64,000 bases of DNA from Grifola frondosa. Taxonomy: Eukaryota > Basidiomycota > Agaricomycetes > Polyporales > Grifolaceae. Both the position numbers and the translations under genes were made by a program. The notes under the pieces are model-generated. The model was not told the origin of the DNA, did no database searches, and saw only the letters and a program-made list of their open reading frames with translations. Where the stretch lies: the NCBI GenBank assembly GCA_001683735.1, contig LUGG01000007.1, forward strand, positions 682,001 to 746,000. The letters are read 5' to 3'. Shown in pieces: positions 25,479 through 37,298 of this stretch. How positions within the stretch are numbered: position 1 is the first letter of the stretch; every line of letters begins with the position of its first letter.

Positions 25479-27379
25479 CTACTGCGACTGCTCCGCATAA
25501 ACCTGGGAGAGCAAGAGTTAGAACATTGTAGCCAATCGCTCTATCAAACATACCTTGATCGTCTTATCCGCTCCACCCGTTATCAATCTCGTCCCAGTGG
25601 CATCAAATGTCGAACAGAACACGCCCGCCTCCGCTTCCAACGACCCAGGTTGGGGTATGTCGTCCATATTCTGGAATGCCGTGCCAGTGTCATAGTCCCA
25701 GAGTGTCAAGGTACCGTTATCACCTACACGTAGGAGCGTCGTAACTTCGCCGAAATCAAAGTACACAGAAGCACGCACCGCCAGAAAAGAAAACGCCTTC
25801 TGAGTTGACGGAAAGCGTGTTGATGATGGCGTTGTGACCGCTGAAGTTAAACACGAAGGTGCCTTCTGGACACTTCCACTTCTTGATGTTATTCCCGCCG
25901 GCAGAGGCGGAGGCAAACGAGTACTCTGTCGGATGGATCGCGAGCGCGCGCACGGATTTTTTGTGGTGGGTCAGGGTAACCATTGTCTTCCCAGCCGCCA
26001 GGTCCCATAACCTAGTAGCAGGATGACCGCTTGGTCATCCATTTTGGGGGGACAAAGGAAATGTAATGGAGACGTACCGTACTGTGGAGTCCATGCTGCC
26101 GGTGATGACTTGTGGGTCGGACTCCTGGCACTTCACGTCCGCAACTGTTGCTGTGTGCCCTGCCAGCACATGAATCTGTGCTTTTGTTCGCATATCCCAC
26201 ACGCGTGCGGAAGCATCACGTCCAGAGGTGACAAGGATGTCCAAAGTAGGGTGCAAGCTCAGCGCGTAGACACCAGACAGGTGGCCATGATAATGCCGGA
26301 TGACCTTATTCGCTTCCAGATCCCAGCATTTGACCATCTATGTGACAAGATCAGTGGAGCGAATACACGGTAGACGGCATACGCACCTTGTCTTCTCCAC
26401 ATGAGAACAGATATGGGTGTCGAGAGGATACGGCCAGTCCACGCACGGTCGATATGTGGCCAGTCAACGACAGTTTGAGCTCACCCGACGCGAGATCCCA
26501 TATCTTGATCACTCGGTCGCCAGCCCCAGTGGCAAACCACTGATTGCCCGGCTCAACGGCTACACTGCGTACCCAACCAAGATGGCCCGAGATGACACGC
26601 ATGAGTTTCCATGGGGGATGATATGTGGGCTTAATCGTGCGTGTGGTCTTGTGCAGCTGGAGTGCTTTGGAGAGGTTGTTATTGGAGGTGAACGTGGAGG
26701 GTTGAGGCGTTGGTGTGTTGTCGATGGCTGCAATCATTCGACTTGTGTCTGATGAAGCTGAAGTAAGGAATTAGTCGACTTGTCGTAGGGAAGTGGTCCA
26801 ATGCTAGGAAATCGTGCCAGACATTATGCTCCGGTGATAACGAAATAACGTTAAAAGTGCAATCCGAATCGACAAAACCGACGTTCTGTCTAATTGAACA
26901 TCCACACCGGACTGCGAAGGCGGAGTTCAGACATTCAACGAACCAGGCAAGCAAGCTTTATGCTCACAGCCGCAAATTGAATGTGCCCGATAATGAGGGA
27001 TGGAACCACAGAGATTGGGCTGTATACGAGCCATCCATCTCGAACGTTCACATAAAACGAGAACACTTACGGCCTGCGGTAATTGCCTTGCGCTGCTCCC
27101 TTGGCCTGGCGGGACCTACTGGACCTTGTTGAGCAAGCAGAGATGCTGGGAGCTCCCGTACATCTTTGTATTCGTCGTTCATTTTCACAGATAGCCGGAT
27201 CCGAGCACTATGAAATATGGACTGTAAATGATGCCCCAAACCGCATCAAATAAAATGAGAACTCACCTTTTTTCTTCCTCCACCATACTGTCATCCGGAC
27301 ATGATGCAAAGATATCCCGAGTTCGCTTGCCACATGTTTGGAGCAAGGGATTCAATGGAGGCAGAGCAGATGTAGACAT
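25479..27379 (-). CDS. PRP46: Pre-mRNA splicing factor PRP46/PRL1, WD40 protein
   Basis: Seven exons (27267-27379, 27071-27221, 26387-26757, 26078-26337, 25779-26011, 25554-25723, 25479-25502) give about 440 residues. The N-terminal part has [11 protein letters not shown] and [12 protein letters not shown], typical of PRL1/PRP46. At least six WD40 repeats follow, each with GH at the start and WD near the end, for example WVRSVAVEP...[17 protein letters not shown]...RVWDM, VKCQESD...RLWDL and [14 protein letters not shown]46 is a core scaffold of the Prp19-associated (NTC) complex in the spliceosome. Exon 1 joins exon 2 out of phase by one base next to a six-A run (27268-27273), so a missing A is likely. 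The intron between exons 2 and 3 is long (313 nt). Confidence 0.85.
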
Positions 27380-29063
27380 GTAGTTCAAGCTGGTTGTGTA
27401 AGAATCACCAGTAGCTTTCTCGAACTTCAGCGAGTATTCCTGAGTGTAGACGGATAAACAGGATCCAGAAGTAAAGCTCCGTGACGGGTAAGGTGTACCT
27501 AAAGTGATTGCTGGTCACGGGCTCATCGTCTGCAACGACGAGCGCGCTATTTGTTCATATTTGGGAGTGGCTGAGTCAGCGGCTTTTTTGAGCTTTCATC
27601 AGTTTCGGTATGATCACTTTGATTTAGACAAGAATATATTCTACGAGCTAGGATATCTACAAGCATCGAGCAAGATAAATACTTTTACTAAACAGTGGAT
27701 ATTTCCCTCGAAATCAGTACAACAAAAAAAGGCCATGGAAACAAAATCAGGCCTGGCATCATGTCTACAACCAAACGGCCGTTTACCCCCCACGCTGCCA
27801 CCTACGCGAGGACGGACTTCTCTAAATATGTGGTCGACGTGTTGTCTATCGTGTGCGCATTGCCCGAGACTGCTGGGGGCCTGCAGCAGGAGCAAATTGC
27901 CCACAAACTGCCCACGATGCGTCGAATAGTTGAATGGGCCGATTACAAAATGCATATTTTTTGGAGTTGGAATGAGTACCTCTGACTCGTTCTTCGTATC
28001 GCCTGCGATTGTCACAAGGGTTCGCGGCCTTCATAGCGGCATCTGCATGCTGAGAGAGGCCCACAGAATCCTGAGTTTCTCCGAATTTGTGAGAGGATCT
28101 CTGTCGGTCACGGAGACGGATATGGAAGAGTGTGGTGTAGCGGTGGGAATCCTTCATGCCCGTCTAGAGTTTCGACCCAAATTTGGAGAGGCGGATGTTG
28201 AGCGGCTACTTTGAAATTATTGGGCTCAACTTCTCCGGAGGGTCCATCGGTATTGGAGCAGGTGATCTAGGGCACTTTCCCAAAGACTTGATTCCATGTG
28301 TGCATGGTGATGAGACTAGATAGAATTTATCAGCAAGTGCAGAAGAGATACGGGTCTCACGTACCACCCGTTTTAACTCTGTGAAATCCTTGTCCATTCT
28401 CTCCATCAAATCTTGTCTACATTCCCCAGACGCACGAAAAATGTCCATGATGTTTCGATGGGAAGCTAGGTGTTTTTAGCCTTGCGACTGCATCAATTGC
28501 AGTATCACGAGCCATGGGGTGCATGCGAAATAGATGGAGGCCAAGTAGAAGGTCAAATCTGACCATATGCATTCTGTTGGACTTGCAATCAATATAGGTA
28601 TGTGAGTATGCTTGTCGGCATCCGAAAAGGCACGGTTGCAAAGCCGACGCGCTATAACTTCAGAGATGAGAATATCAACGTTCTTCGCAAGAGCGAGGCA
28701 GTGTTGATTGTCGAGAAGTCACCGGCAAGCAGGATACGCGTCTCGTGCATCGAATGCGGAGCATTTCGTCTCGTTATCGCGCGGTTTGCAAGAGATCCAG
28801 ATGCCTGAGTATCTGAGTGTTCATCATATAGAGATTCAGAGCTGCGTGACATGGCAGAGACAAGCAGGAGCATGAGCCTAGGCTTAGCTAAGGATTGACG
28901 GAAGTCTGCGACCACGTGACAAGGCGACTCAGTGCCCAACATCAACGTATGCGTTGTCGACAACGTCGACTGTGCTCAGCTCGTTTGTTGTCGCGAGGTC
29001 GCTTGAGAGTGGCTGCAGTTGGTACTCCTGTAACGTAGAGTAGAGAAGTTGAGAGCGCCAAAC
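27380..29063. other. Intergenic, two weak short frames
   Basis: Two frames are worth recording but not calling. A plus frame at 27761-27985 (75 codons) starts MSTTKRPFTPHA and ends in WSWNEYL. A minus frame at 28206-28448 (about 80 codons) starts MDIFRASGECRQ. Neither has a domain, signal peptide or paralog in the window. The rest is AT-rich and carries the promoter of the TFIIS gene, which starts at 29064. Confidence 0.3.
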
Positions 29064-30928
29064 ATGTCAGCAACAACAGAGCTCAAATCGCTCGTCAAGC
29101 ACCTTCATAACGCGTCCACCGATGAGGTGCGTGCTGTAACGACTCTCCCTATGGTGTCCCCGTCACGTCCGTTTTATTTCGCATTGCTGACTTTCCATTC
29201 TTCGCACGCGTGGCGCTGGCATTTTCCAGGAAATTGTTACCATATTGAAGACGCTGAAGCAGGAGGCCAAGATCACTGAAGCTATTCTGAGGGTGAGTGC
29301 TCAATCCATATTCATTATCTATGCAATATCGGATCGCTGGGATGTTGCGTCTTCATAACAATCCCGCGAGCTTGTTCTGGAGTCATTGTAGTGGCTGAAT
29401 CATTGGTGTGGCGGACATATGTCGGCCCAGTGGATTACTTGGTTGCACGTTGTTGGTACAAGGGTGCGGGGTATTTAGCCATTCTCTGGGTCGTAGAATG
29501 TCGCCTTCCACATCGTGATGGTAGCATAAACACCAATCCGTGGTGTTGTACATCATGCTGTGTGGATGTCCGGACGTTGTTCAGAACGACGGCAATGGAG
29601 GTTCAGAACATCTCCTAATCTCGTGCGGTCAAGAGATGTGTCGTCGTCTGATGCAATTACTCCTATACAGCTACCCAATTTACTCCCAAATAAACTATGG
29701 GTTATTTTTTGACTGCCTCGCTGATGATGGACTCATTATCCAGGAAAGCAAAGCTGGATTGGCAGTGGGAAAGCTGCGCGCACACGCCACCAAAGAAGTA
29801 TCCGACCTCGCCAAAGAAATTGTTAAGAAATGGAAGACCGAAGTTGAACGGGAAAAGCAGATCCACGGTGGAAGCGGCAGCAAGGCATCTGCGCACGCTA
29901 AACCTCCAGGTACGTCATCTAACAGCCAACAGGGCGCATCCCATCCTCACTCGTCTTTGCCTCAGTTATGAGGAAAGCTTCGACGACATCCACCTCCGCG
30001 ACGCCTACCACCCCGTTACACCCACAATGACCATGAGTGGTTCCGGGTCGAAGTTATCTGACGCGCGTTCCGAAAAAGCGACGCAGTCAAAATTGAAGTC
30101 ACGGGAGACAGAACCCGTGATAAGTGCATTGAGCTCGTGTATGATGCACTTGTATTCGACTCCGGTGCTCGTGCGTATCTCCGTTTTGTCGTGTATTGTC
30201 GTGTATGTTATATGCTGATCAACGTCGTTCAGCGAGCGAGTTGATCTTGACTCGCGCCAAGGGGATCGAGGTCACTGTCCTGAATGACTACGGCGGGACG
30301 AATCAGGGATATAAGAGCAAGATCCGATCACTATTTGTCAATCTCAAGGACAAAAATAATCCCAGTTTGCGGGAGAGCATCGTCGCTGGAGAGTTATCTG
30401 TCCAGAAGTTCTGCCGGATGACCAGCCAGGTGGGCTTTTATCTGTATTACCTATGATCATGAATTAATCATCAGGTTATTCTAGGAAATGGCATCTGAAG
30501 AACGCAAGGCTGCAGACCAAAAGATCGCACAAGAGAATCTGTTCAAGACTCTTGGTGCTGAAGAAGTTCAAGCTGAGACAGATGCCTTCCAGTGTGGACG
30601 TTGCAAACAGGTTAGTTGCATCGCTAATCGGATGACCCGGGGTTCCTGACCGTTTGTTAGCGAAAATGCCGATACCGCCAAGCACAAACTCGAAGTGCTG
30701 ATGAACCGATGACTGTGAGTCTCGCATTGACGCTTCGCCGTGGACGCATGTTGACAGTGTAATTTCCTCCAGACATTTGTAACGTACGTGTGTGTACTAT
30801 TCGCTTGCTGATTGACTACTGATCTTCGATTGCAACAGCTGTACTGTTTGTAACAATAGGTTCGTAAATTTATTTCATCCGACGCAACTTGATACTCATG
30901 GCCCCATTCCAGATGGAAGTTCTCGTAG
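29064..30928 (+). CDS. DST1: Transcription elongation factor TFIIS
   Basis: Ten exons: 29064-29126, 29230-29292, 29744-29909, 29966-30170, 30233-30429, 30485-30610, 30661-30714, 30773-30783, 30839-30859 and 30913-30928. The N-terminal LW domain reads ELKSLVKHLHNAST then EIVTILKTLKQE and SKAGLAVGKLR. The central domain has RDKCIELVYDALVFDSGA and the C-terminal zinc ribbon has FQCGRCKQ, RKCRYRQAQTRSADEPMT, TFVTCTVC and WKFS. The RSADEPMT block contains the catalytic Asp-Glu that stimulates RNA cleavage by backtracked RNA polymerase II. The frame is broken twice in the linker exon, near 30020 and at a five-A run near 30075, where one more A would restore SEKSDAVKIEV. Intron 2 is 451 nt, far longer than the rest. 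The 3' half is duplicated at 33.75-34.2 kb. Confidence 0.88.
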
Positions 30929-31575
30929 AACATATACACGCATAATATCTCGCCTTATCCTGCCCTCTATCTCTTTCCGCCAATCATGCACTGTCAAACC
31001 ACGAGACATGCTCCCTATCAATGCCCTCCTCTATTTTCATTTATTCTGACTTTCCAGACTCGGGAAATCTCAGCCGTAGTTTATGTATGTCTTCGTAACG
31101 TATGTAATTACAGTCGTTTTTTGAAAGACGTCTTTGGTACTCGGATTTGTTGAAGAGCGACCGCTGAGGTGATCTCATCTGGCGAGCGCTCTCTGATAAG
31201 ATAAGATCATGGCGTGCGCAGGCTTTAGGATGACCAAAATACCTCTCCCAAGCTCTCTGTCATGATCACTCAGCACAGTTCTTAACGCATTCCCACCATG
31301 TCGGATGGGCCTGCGCATGTCGTCGTCGACGAACAGCGACCATTGCTTCCTGCAGAGACATCACAGGATGAGAGCCCTGCAGATCCATTCCCAGAGAAGA
31401 AGCGAAATTGGCGGGCGGTCGGCTGGTATGCTGTGCTCACCGTGCTGAGCGTATTCGCACTGGCGGTCTTCATCAAGGGCTTCATCGATGCCGACGATGT
31501 CGAGGTCGGTGGCAGCTCCGGACTATGCTTGAAAGTATTTATATAACATATACGCAGTTCGATCTCGGTAAAGCT
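30457..31575 (+). repeat. Segmental duplication, source copy (TFIIS 3' end to carrier 5' end)
   Basis: This 1.1-kb stretch, from TFIIS exon 6 through the intergenic region into the first part of the carrier gene, recurs in direct orientation at about 33747-34812. Exons, introns and spacer are all retained with scattered substitutions. This copy belongs to the two complete genes and is taken as the source. Confidence 0.85.
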
Positions 31576-32665
31576 CTGAAGAGTGCTCTGGGAGGTGGCT
31601 TGAGTGGGGCAGCAGGTATGTTCCTACCCCTTCCCCAGATTTGAGTAAAGTCCTGACACTCGTCATAGCGATGGTGCTGCAGGTGTTGACGCTCATGCCG
31701 CTGCGAACTGTGATGAATTACCAGTATCGTTACGGTACCTCGACGACTCAGGCAACCCACACACTCTACGCCGACGGTGGCTGGACGCGATACTATCAAG
31801 GGCTTACCGCGGCGCTGATCCAGGGTCCAGTCTCTCGCTTCGGCGATACCGCTGCAAATGCTGGCATCCTTGCGTTGTTGCAATCGAACTCTTACATGAA
31901 GAGACTCCCTACGCTTGTGAAGACCGTGTTTGCATCGTTGGCGGCTGCAGCATTCAGAATGATTCTGACACCCGTTGATACGGTCAAGACAACAATGCAG
32001 ACACAAGGCAAAGCTGGTCTCGCGATATTGCGAGCGAGGGTGAGTGATTAAATTTGTCAGCTCGGATGAGTCTCTCAAGAATGTTCTGTTCATAGATGAA
32101 GACGTATGGAATTGGAACGCTCTGGTATGGAGCTTTTGCGACGGCGGCGGCGACCTTTGTCGGTCATTACCCTGTAAGTATCGTCCCTAATATTACATAT
32201 TAATATATCTGATATTTTTGTCATTTTAGTGGTTTAGCACATACAATTTCTTGGATGACAACCTCCCACAGCCAACTACGCTTGGGGAAAAGCTTCTGCG
32301 CCAGGCATTCATCGGTTTTTGCGCGTCGATTGTCTCGGATACCGTCTCGAACTCACTCCGCGTCGTCAAAACCTACCGCCAAGTGAACGAAACTCGCATC
32401 GGATACGTGGAGGCTGCACAGGCCGTCATTGCGACAGATGGTCTTCGTGGTCTGTTTGGCCGTGGGCTCAAGACAAGGATCTTGGCGAACGGATTGCAGG
32501 GTCTCATGTTCTCGGTTTTGTGGAAGCTGTTTATGGACATGTGAGTTATATCTCTTATAAATCATTTCCGAGTCATCGTGATGACCTTGTATATTCAGGT
32601 GGAATGACAGCACAAATAGATGCATGCTTTCTGATTGTTCATTTTTGTATATGTTGTTTCAATAA
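31298..32665 (+). CDS. Mitochondrial-carrier-like membrane protein
   Basis: Six exons (31298-31504, 31558-31615, 31669-32039, 32096-32173, 32230-32540, 32599-32665) join in phase to 363 residues. Residues 1-40 are polar and acidic, and a strong TM helix follows (WRAVGWYAVLTVLSVFALAVFI). The core has two carrier-like repeats: LMPLRTVMNYQYRYG...YQGLTAALIQGP and RMILTPVDTVKTTMQTQGK...LWYGAFATAAATFVGHYP. A degenerate third repeat ends LRGLFGRGLKTRILANGLQG. The PxD/ExVKT signature (PVDTVKT) is clear in the middle repeat. Carriers of this group sit in the mitochondrial inner membrane; the substrate cannot be read. The gene starts about 370 bases after TFIIS on the same strand, and its 5' part is included in the 34-kb duplication. 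Confidence 0.72.
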
Positions 32666-33288
32666 GGATTGCCTAAGCCATATTCGACCGTATATGTACG
32701 CTCGACCCGCAAAATGCTCATGTCTCATCCGTGACCACCACATATCCGTACTCATTGGGCATTGTATGGTTGCACAGTGAGCCATTCTTTATGTTTGAGA
32801 TGCTCCAATTGAAGTTCGTTATCGTTACATCCTGGGCAGCCAATCAGTATTTTACTGCAAGTTTGCTGCCGTATGCAGTGACTATCCGGGATGCGGAAGC
32901 TATGCTTTTACGAACTTGTCGATGCCCACTGGCACAGAGATACGTCTGTAAAAACATAATCTCACATGCCCACAATCCTAGGGATTTTAGGAGTTGCTTA
33001 CAAAGATTTGCTTGTGTTTGGATGCGGATATCTACCATCAGCTGGAAGGCTAAACAGCAGTCTTCTACAGTCACGCGGGGCCGCTGTATAGCCGTCCGAG
33101 CTTGCTCATAAATCTGTTATGAACGAATTGGGGCCAGAGGCCTTATCGTTTCCGACACTGACTTACATTCCGAGAGATTTAGATATCAGTGAATGATGAA
33201 ACCAAGCGATGCATGGCGTTGTCAAAATGCTTTAGCATTATCCGGTACACTGCTTGGATTGACAAGATAGTATGGTTGGTCAAAGCAA
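32666..33288. other. Start of the accessory island, no gene
   Basis: Between the carrier gene and the GNAT remnant I see only short frames with no domain or signal peptide. Base composition becomes more AT-rich than in the block to the left. Confidence 0.35.
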
Positions 33289-33640
33289 CTATGCTAGTAC
33301 CTTGGTAAAAACAAAGCATGCTGAGGGAATGCCGATGGGTTCATCAATAAACTTCGGAATGTCTTTCGCTAACTGCGACAATGTGAGTACACCATAATGT
33401 GGCGTCATGACAATGAATGTTAGACACTCACGACTTGCGGGAATAGACCTTCTCTCATCGGACAATTTCTCAAGGAAGTTGTAAAGCCCATCATGTTGTT
33501 TCGTCCATAGATCATGATGACTTGTTTGCACCAGCAAAACGTCACCCACACGGGTACTATTACTTGTAGAAGCGCGTTTAATTGCATTCCCAATCTGGAG
33601 ATCGACGACATGAGGTTACCAACGTTACCAGACGCCTCAA
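33289..33640 (-). pseudogene. GNAT acetyltransferase remnant
   Basis: Two exon-like pieces match the middle of the intact GNAT gene at 42.6-43.6 kb. One reads KQHDGLYNFLEKLSDER, like QRAMGFYGFLDKLSDEG. After an intron in the same position comes LAKDIPKFIDEPIGIPS, like LGKDFPKFIDESVGVPS. The N-terminal domain, the acetyl-CoA binding part and the 3' exons are missing, and a one-base shift splits the first piece. It is a fragment of a diverged paralog rather than a fresh copy. Confidence 0.65.
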
Positions 33641-33746
33641 ACTTTCCCACTTACCAGATCGCATTCTCCGGGAATACTATCACGTCGTCCCTCAACCAAA
33701 CCCATTACCATCAGCATCAGTGGGTGGCTTCCATGTATCACGAACT

Positions 33747-34812
33747 GATCATGAGTTTATTTAGGAAATGGCATCGGAAGAACACAAGGCGGCAGACCAA
33801 AAGATCGCGCAAGAGAATCTGTTCAAGACCCTTGGTGCTGAAGAAGTTCAAGCTGAGACAGATGCCTTCCAATGTGGACGTTGCAAGCAGGTTAATTGCA
33901 TTGCTGATCGGATTACACGGGGTTTCTGACTGTTTATTAGCGAAAATGCCGATACCGCCACGCACAAACTCGAAGTGCTGATGAACCGATGACTGTAAGT
34001 CTCGCGTCGACGCCTCGTCGTGAATGCATGTTGACAGTGTAATCTGTGTTCCTCCAGGCATTTGTAACGTACAGGATGTATACTGTTCGCTTGCTAATTG
34101 ACTACTGATGTTCGATTGCAACAGCTGTACTGTTTGTAATAATAGGTTCGTAAATTTATTTCATGCGACCTAGCTCGATGCTCATATCATAATATGATCC
34201 CGATCCAAATGGAAGTTTTCGTAGAGCATATACACGCATATTATCTCGTCTCATCCTGTACTCTATCCGTTTCCGCCAATCATGCACTGTCAAACCACGA
34301 GATGTGCTTCATATCACCACCCTCCTCTGTTTTTATTTACCCCGAATTTCCCTACTCGGGAAATCTCAATCATAACTTATGTATGTCTTTGTAACGTATG
34401 TAATTACAGTCGTTTTTTGAAAGACGTCTTCAGTATTCGGATTTGTTGAACAGCGATGGTGAACGTGAAGCCTCTCAAAATCTGGCGAGCGCTCGCTGAT
34501 AAGATAAGATCGCGGCGTGCGTAGCCTTCAGGATGACCAACTTGAAAATACCTCTTCCAAAAGCTCTCTGTCATGATCACTCGGCGCAGCTCTTGACGCA
34601 TTCCCTCACAGGATGAGGGCCCTGCAGATCCATCTCCAGGGGTGAAGCGCAGTTGGTAGGTGGTCGGTATGCGTGCTCACCGTGCTGAGCATATTCGCGC
34701 TAGCGGTCTTCATCAAGGGCTTCATCGACGTCGGCGATGTCGAGGTCGGTGGAAGCCCTGGACTATGCTTGAAATTACTTGCATAGCAATAGAGGCGGTT
34801 CCATCTCGGTAA
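33747..34812 (+). pseudogene. Duplicated TFIIS 3' half and carrier 5' fragment, decayed
   Basis: Direct duplicate of about 30457-31575. The TFIIS part keeps the zinc-ribbon exons in frame (EEVQAETDAFQCGRCKQ, then RKCRYRHAQTRSADEPM). It lacks the first two domains, and the acceptor before the last exon has changed from AG to AA. The carrier part lacks about 60 bases that include the start codon, and a stop lies soon after. Neither piece can make a functional protein. The junction on the right lies just before the stop of the UstYa-like gene. Confidence 0.8.
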
Positions 34813-34838
34813 GTACATACATATTTTGTATCAATCTA

Positions 34839-35504
34839 TTAGGACTCGATCATCGTGTTGTTCCAAGCCTTCCAAGCCAACCAGTTCGTCATCATCGTTT
34901 CGTAGAACGCTGGCCAATTCGCACATCGGTGCGTACCGCCTACTCTCTCCGATGAGATATTCCGCGTCAATACATCTGCAGGTTCGAGTGCAATATCCGC
35001 CGCACAAAGGGTGAATTGGCGTAGGAAATTCAGACAATGCACTGTATGTCCTATTCCCTTTCCCTCCGGGAGCTCTATTCCCTCCAGCGCTGCGCGTATC
35101 CATCGCATACAATGCAGTTCGTGCGTTAGGGCTACACTGAACATGCGCTGGTGTGGACCGAGTCGGACGTTGCCATCTCCAACCGTAGCCGTCCAAAGCC
35201 ATTCCTTTGCAGCCTCGGGCTGCAGGATAGAGTATCGGACACTCTCCTCCATCATCAGCTGAACCACGGGTCTGGACGACGTGAGGGGCAAGCGAGAGGG
35301 GTAGTCCTCATTGACGAAGCCTGTATACGGTCTTGTATAAGTTGGGAAAGTATGCATGATACTCTTCTGCTCACTATAGTGGTCTATCGGTCGCTCGCGA
35401 GAGGCGGCAACATCCTTCATCTTCCGAATAAAGGACATATCGACATAGACGTTAGCTGCGCTGAGAATTACAAGAACGATGTAAGCAAAAGGGCGAGCGA
35501 GCAT
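34839..35504 (-). CDS. UstYa-like (DUF3328) oxidase, intact
   Basis: Single-exon gene of 221 residues. Residues 5-20 form an N-terminal TM anchor. The family's two HxxHC motifs are both complete: HELHC at 128-132 and HTVHC at 153-157, the latter followed by LNFLRQFTLCAAD, the usual YLRQ-L-C-AD block. UstYa proteins catalyse oxidative cyclisation, hydroxylation or related tailoring of peptides in fungal pathways such as ustiloxin and cyclochlorotine. Here the gene lies 560 bases downstream of a small secreted-peptide gene on the same strand and faces a second family member across it. Its 5' end alone is repeated at 51.25 kb. Assignment to the family is firm; the reaction is unknown. Confidence 0.85.
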   Translation of the reverse strand: MLARPFAYIVLVILSAANVYVDMSFIRKMKDVAASRERPIDHYSEQKSIMHTFPTYTRPYTGFVNEDYPSRLPLTSSRPVVQLMMEESVRYSILQPEAAKEWLWTATVGDGNVRLGPHQRMFSVALTHELHCMRWIRAALEGIELPEGKGIGHTVHCLNFLRQFTLCAADIALEPADVLTRNISSERVGGTHRCANWPAFYETMMTNWLAWKAWNNTMIES

Positions 35505-36789
35505 GGTTTGAGTTGACCTCTGAAAATGCCTCTGAACAGATATAGCATTATTTTTATCGTATTTGGCACCTCAGAGCAATAAAGAAACCGAAGAAGTCAC
35601 GGATAGCAGTCCTAGATGAATACGCATCTATTCTGAACGTTTGTACTCATGACCGGCCACTGGATGCATGGTTCCTGACGGTGCAATCACTGAAATATAC
35701 CTTGTCTGACAAAAGGTCCGCAGCAGCTCATTCGGAGATTCGAACCGCATCCACCATACCCCCGAAGGCGATGAATCTGATGTATTTGAGTGAATAAATT
35801 TCTCAGCGCTTTGCCACTTCAAATGGGGTCACAAATCACGCGTCACGCTTTGACACTTCGATTCAAGTAAATATTACATCGAGCACAAGATTTCGCGAAG
35901 TGGTTCAATTTCCGATGAGATATTGGCTAGGGGTCACGGCGAAGGTATCGATTGGTCTCGACTCTCGTACGTCTTCTTCTCGCACCGTTTTGGAGCTTGA
36001 ATGATTCTTAGTGTCATGTGAAATTTATCCTAAAAGTTACAATCCTACCATAGATTCTTCGGATATCTCACAGGAAGCCTTGATCTTGGGGCTGATCAGT
36101 TCCATCTGCGACAGCCGACATAATCGATAATCAGCTAGGTTGCATCTAGCCCATTAGGCTACTAACCCATGAATTCAAATTCGCCATACCCCGGCGGTCT
36201 AGCTTGGATAGAGACGAGAGTGCAGAGAATTATGAGGATTCCAGACAGATGCGATAGTGCAAAGAACATCTTGGTACGATCCTTTGAGACTGAGGTCGGA
36301 CTTGCAGATGACATGTTCTTATATCTCAGAGGTTCCCCATCAACGGGTACGGCCGAGTCAATATTTTTCTATGTCTAGAGTTTCGGTGCCTTTCCAGTCG
36401 CCTTCATTCACACATGTCGTAGAACACACGGGAGACGGGAGAAGATTCTCAGACCCTTCATATGTTTGCCATGTCTGAATTCACATTGTGACAGTTCCGT
36501 ATGCAACGCATCTAAATGTAGGTCGCATAGCCTTATTCACGCGGCATGATTGGTTCACACCTTTTATTATGCACTTGGCGCATATTTTATTTATCTTGCG
36601 ACTAAATGGCACAATACGAAACCAGATTTCTAAGAATATGCAGACCCCTGAAATGCTCTGCCGTCTCCCTTGACATGTCTAGATGCTATCTTAGTACATA
36701 TTTGGTTTGTGATCGTGGCATTCCTGATACAGTTCGACGCCCAACGGCCCTGTCCCTATCCTGATCATCATTCATCCGTGAAGTCTGAT
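35460..36789. repeat. 1.3-kb duplicated block, copy 1
   Basis: This stretch, from the first codons of the UstYa-like gene through the small secreted-peptide gene and its upstream region, recurs in the same orientation at 51246-52571. The two are similar almost throughout, with small indels, but diverge sharply within the mature-peptide codons. Apart from the peptide gene I see no gene in it. Bases 35505-36067 and 36270-36789 are non-coding spacer. Confidence 0.85.
36068..36269 (-). CDS. Small secreted peptide precursor A (candidate UstYa partner)
   Basis: Two exons (36167-36269 and 36068-36105) separated by a 61-nt intron with GTTAGT donor, CTGAT branch-like site and CAG acceptor, giving 46 residues. 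Residues 1-23 are a clear signal peptide (MFFALSHL, then a Leu/Ile core, ending SIQA). The predicted mature part starts RPPGYGEFEF and ends QPQDQGFL. It has no cysteine and no internal dibasic site. Two other genes in the window (49698-49903 and 51845-52051) have the same plan. The gene is flanked by UstYa-like genes on both sides. Without splicing the frame would stop two codons after the donor; the shared intron makes the spliced form much more likely. Function is inferred only. Confidence 0.68.
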
Positions 36790-36791
36790 AT

Positions 36792-36831
36792 CAAGCAAGG
36801 GTTCAGCCGACGGCAGTCGGCGCTTCCAAGT
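36792..36831. repeat. 40-bp repeat with hairpin, copy 1
   Basis: A 40-base sequence identical to 45394-45433 in the same orientation. Its centre is an inverted repeat (GCCGAC, four-base loop, GTCGGC). It abuts the right end of the 1.3-kb duplicated block. The second occurrence abuts a different duplicated segment, so it may mark a recombination junction. Confidence 0.75.
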
Positions 36832-37298
36832 GATGCAGAGCTGAGCAATTTTTCTGACATTCGGATTCCATTTTAGGCTTAATAGCTCTTTGGATATTCT
36901 GTGAAATGTGTATATATGGGCACGTTGATCCTGACTCTTGGTTTTGAAATGCGTGTAACCCATTTCCTTAGGTTAAGCGCTCCCGACCTTTGAATGGGTA
37001 CCGGTTGTGCGGATTTGGGTCTCTTCTCACTTTATCTCTTCAGCGCACCAGAAAACACGGGAACTTAGGTACCAGTGCCTGCAAGTATACTTGTCCTATC
37101 TCCGGTTCGTTTCAGGTTCTTGCCTTTCATCATCATATGCTAGTGATATGTCCTAACGTTGTGATACTGTAATAATTATACGGCATCTCCTAGGTTTCAT
37201 TGTACTCATGTGCGCGTTAAGTAGCGTTTTGGCGCGAGCCTTCAAAGCCCAATCCGTATGAGACCGCATTCATACGAATTCTGCTCGAAGTCACCGCC

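Noticed and set aside
35730..35765. GGTTCGAATC on the minus strand as a tRNA T arm
   Set aside because: The stem positions do not pair, and the duplicated copy at 51.5 kb has changed the loop.
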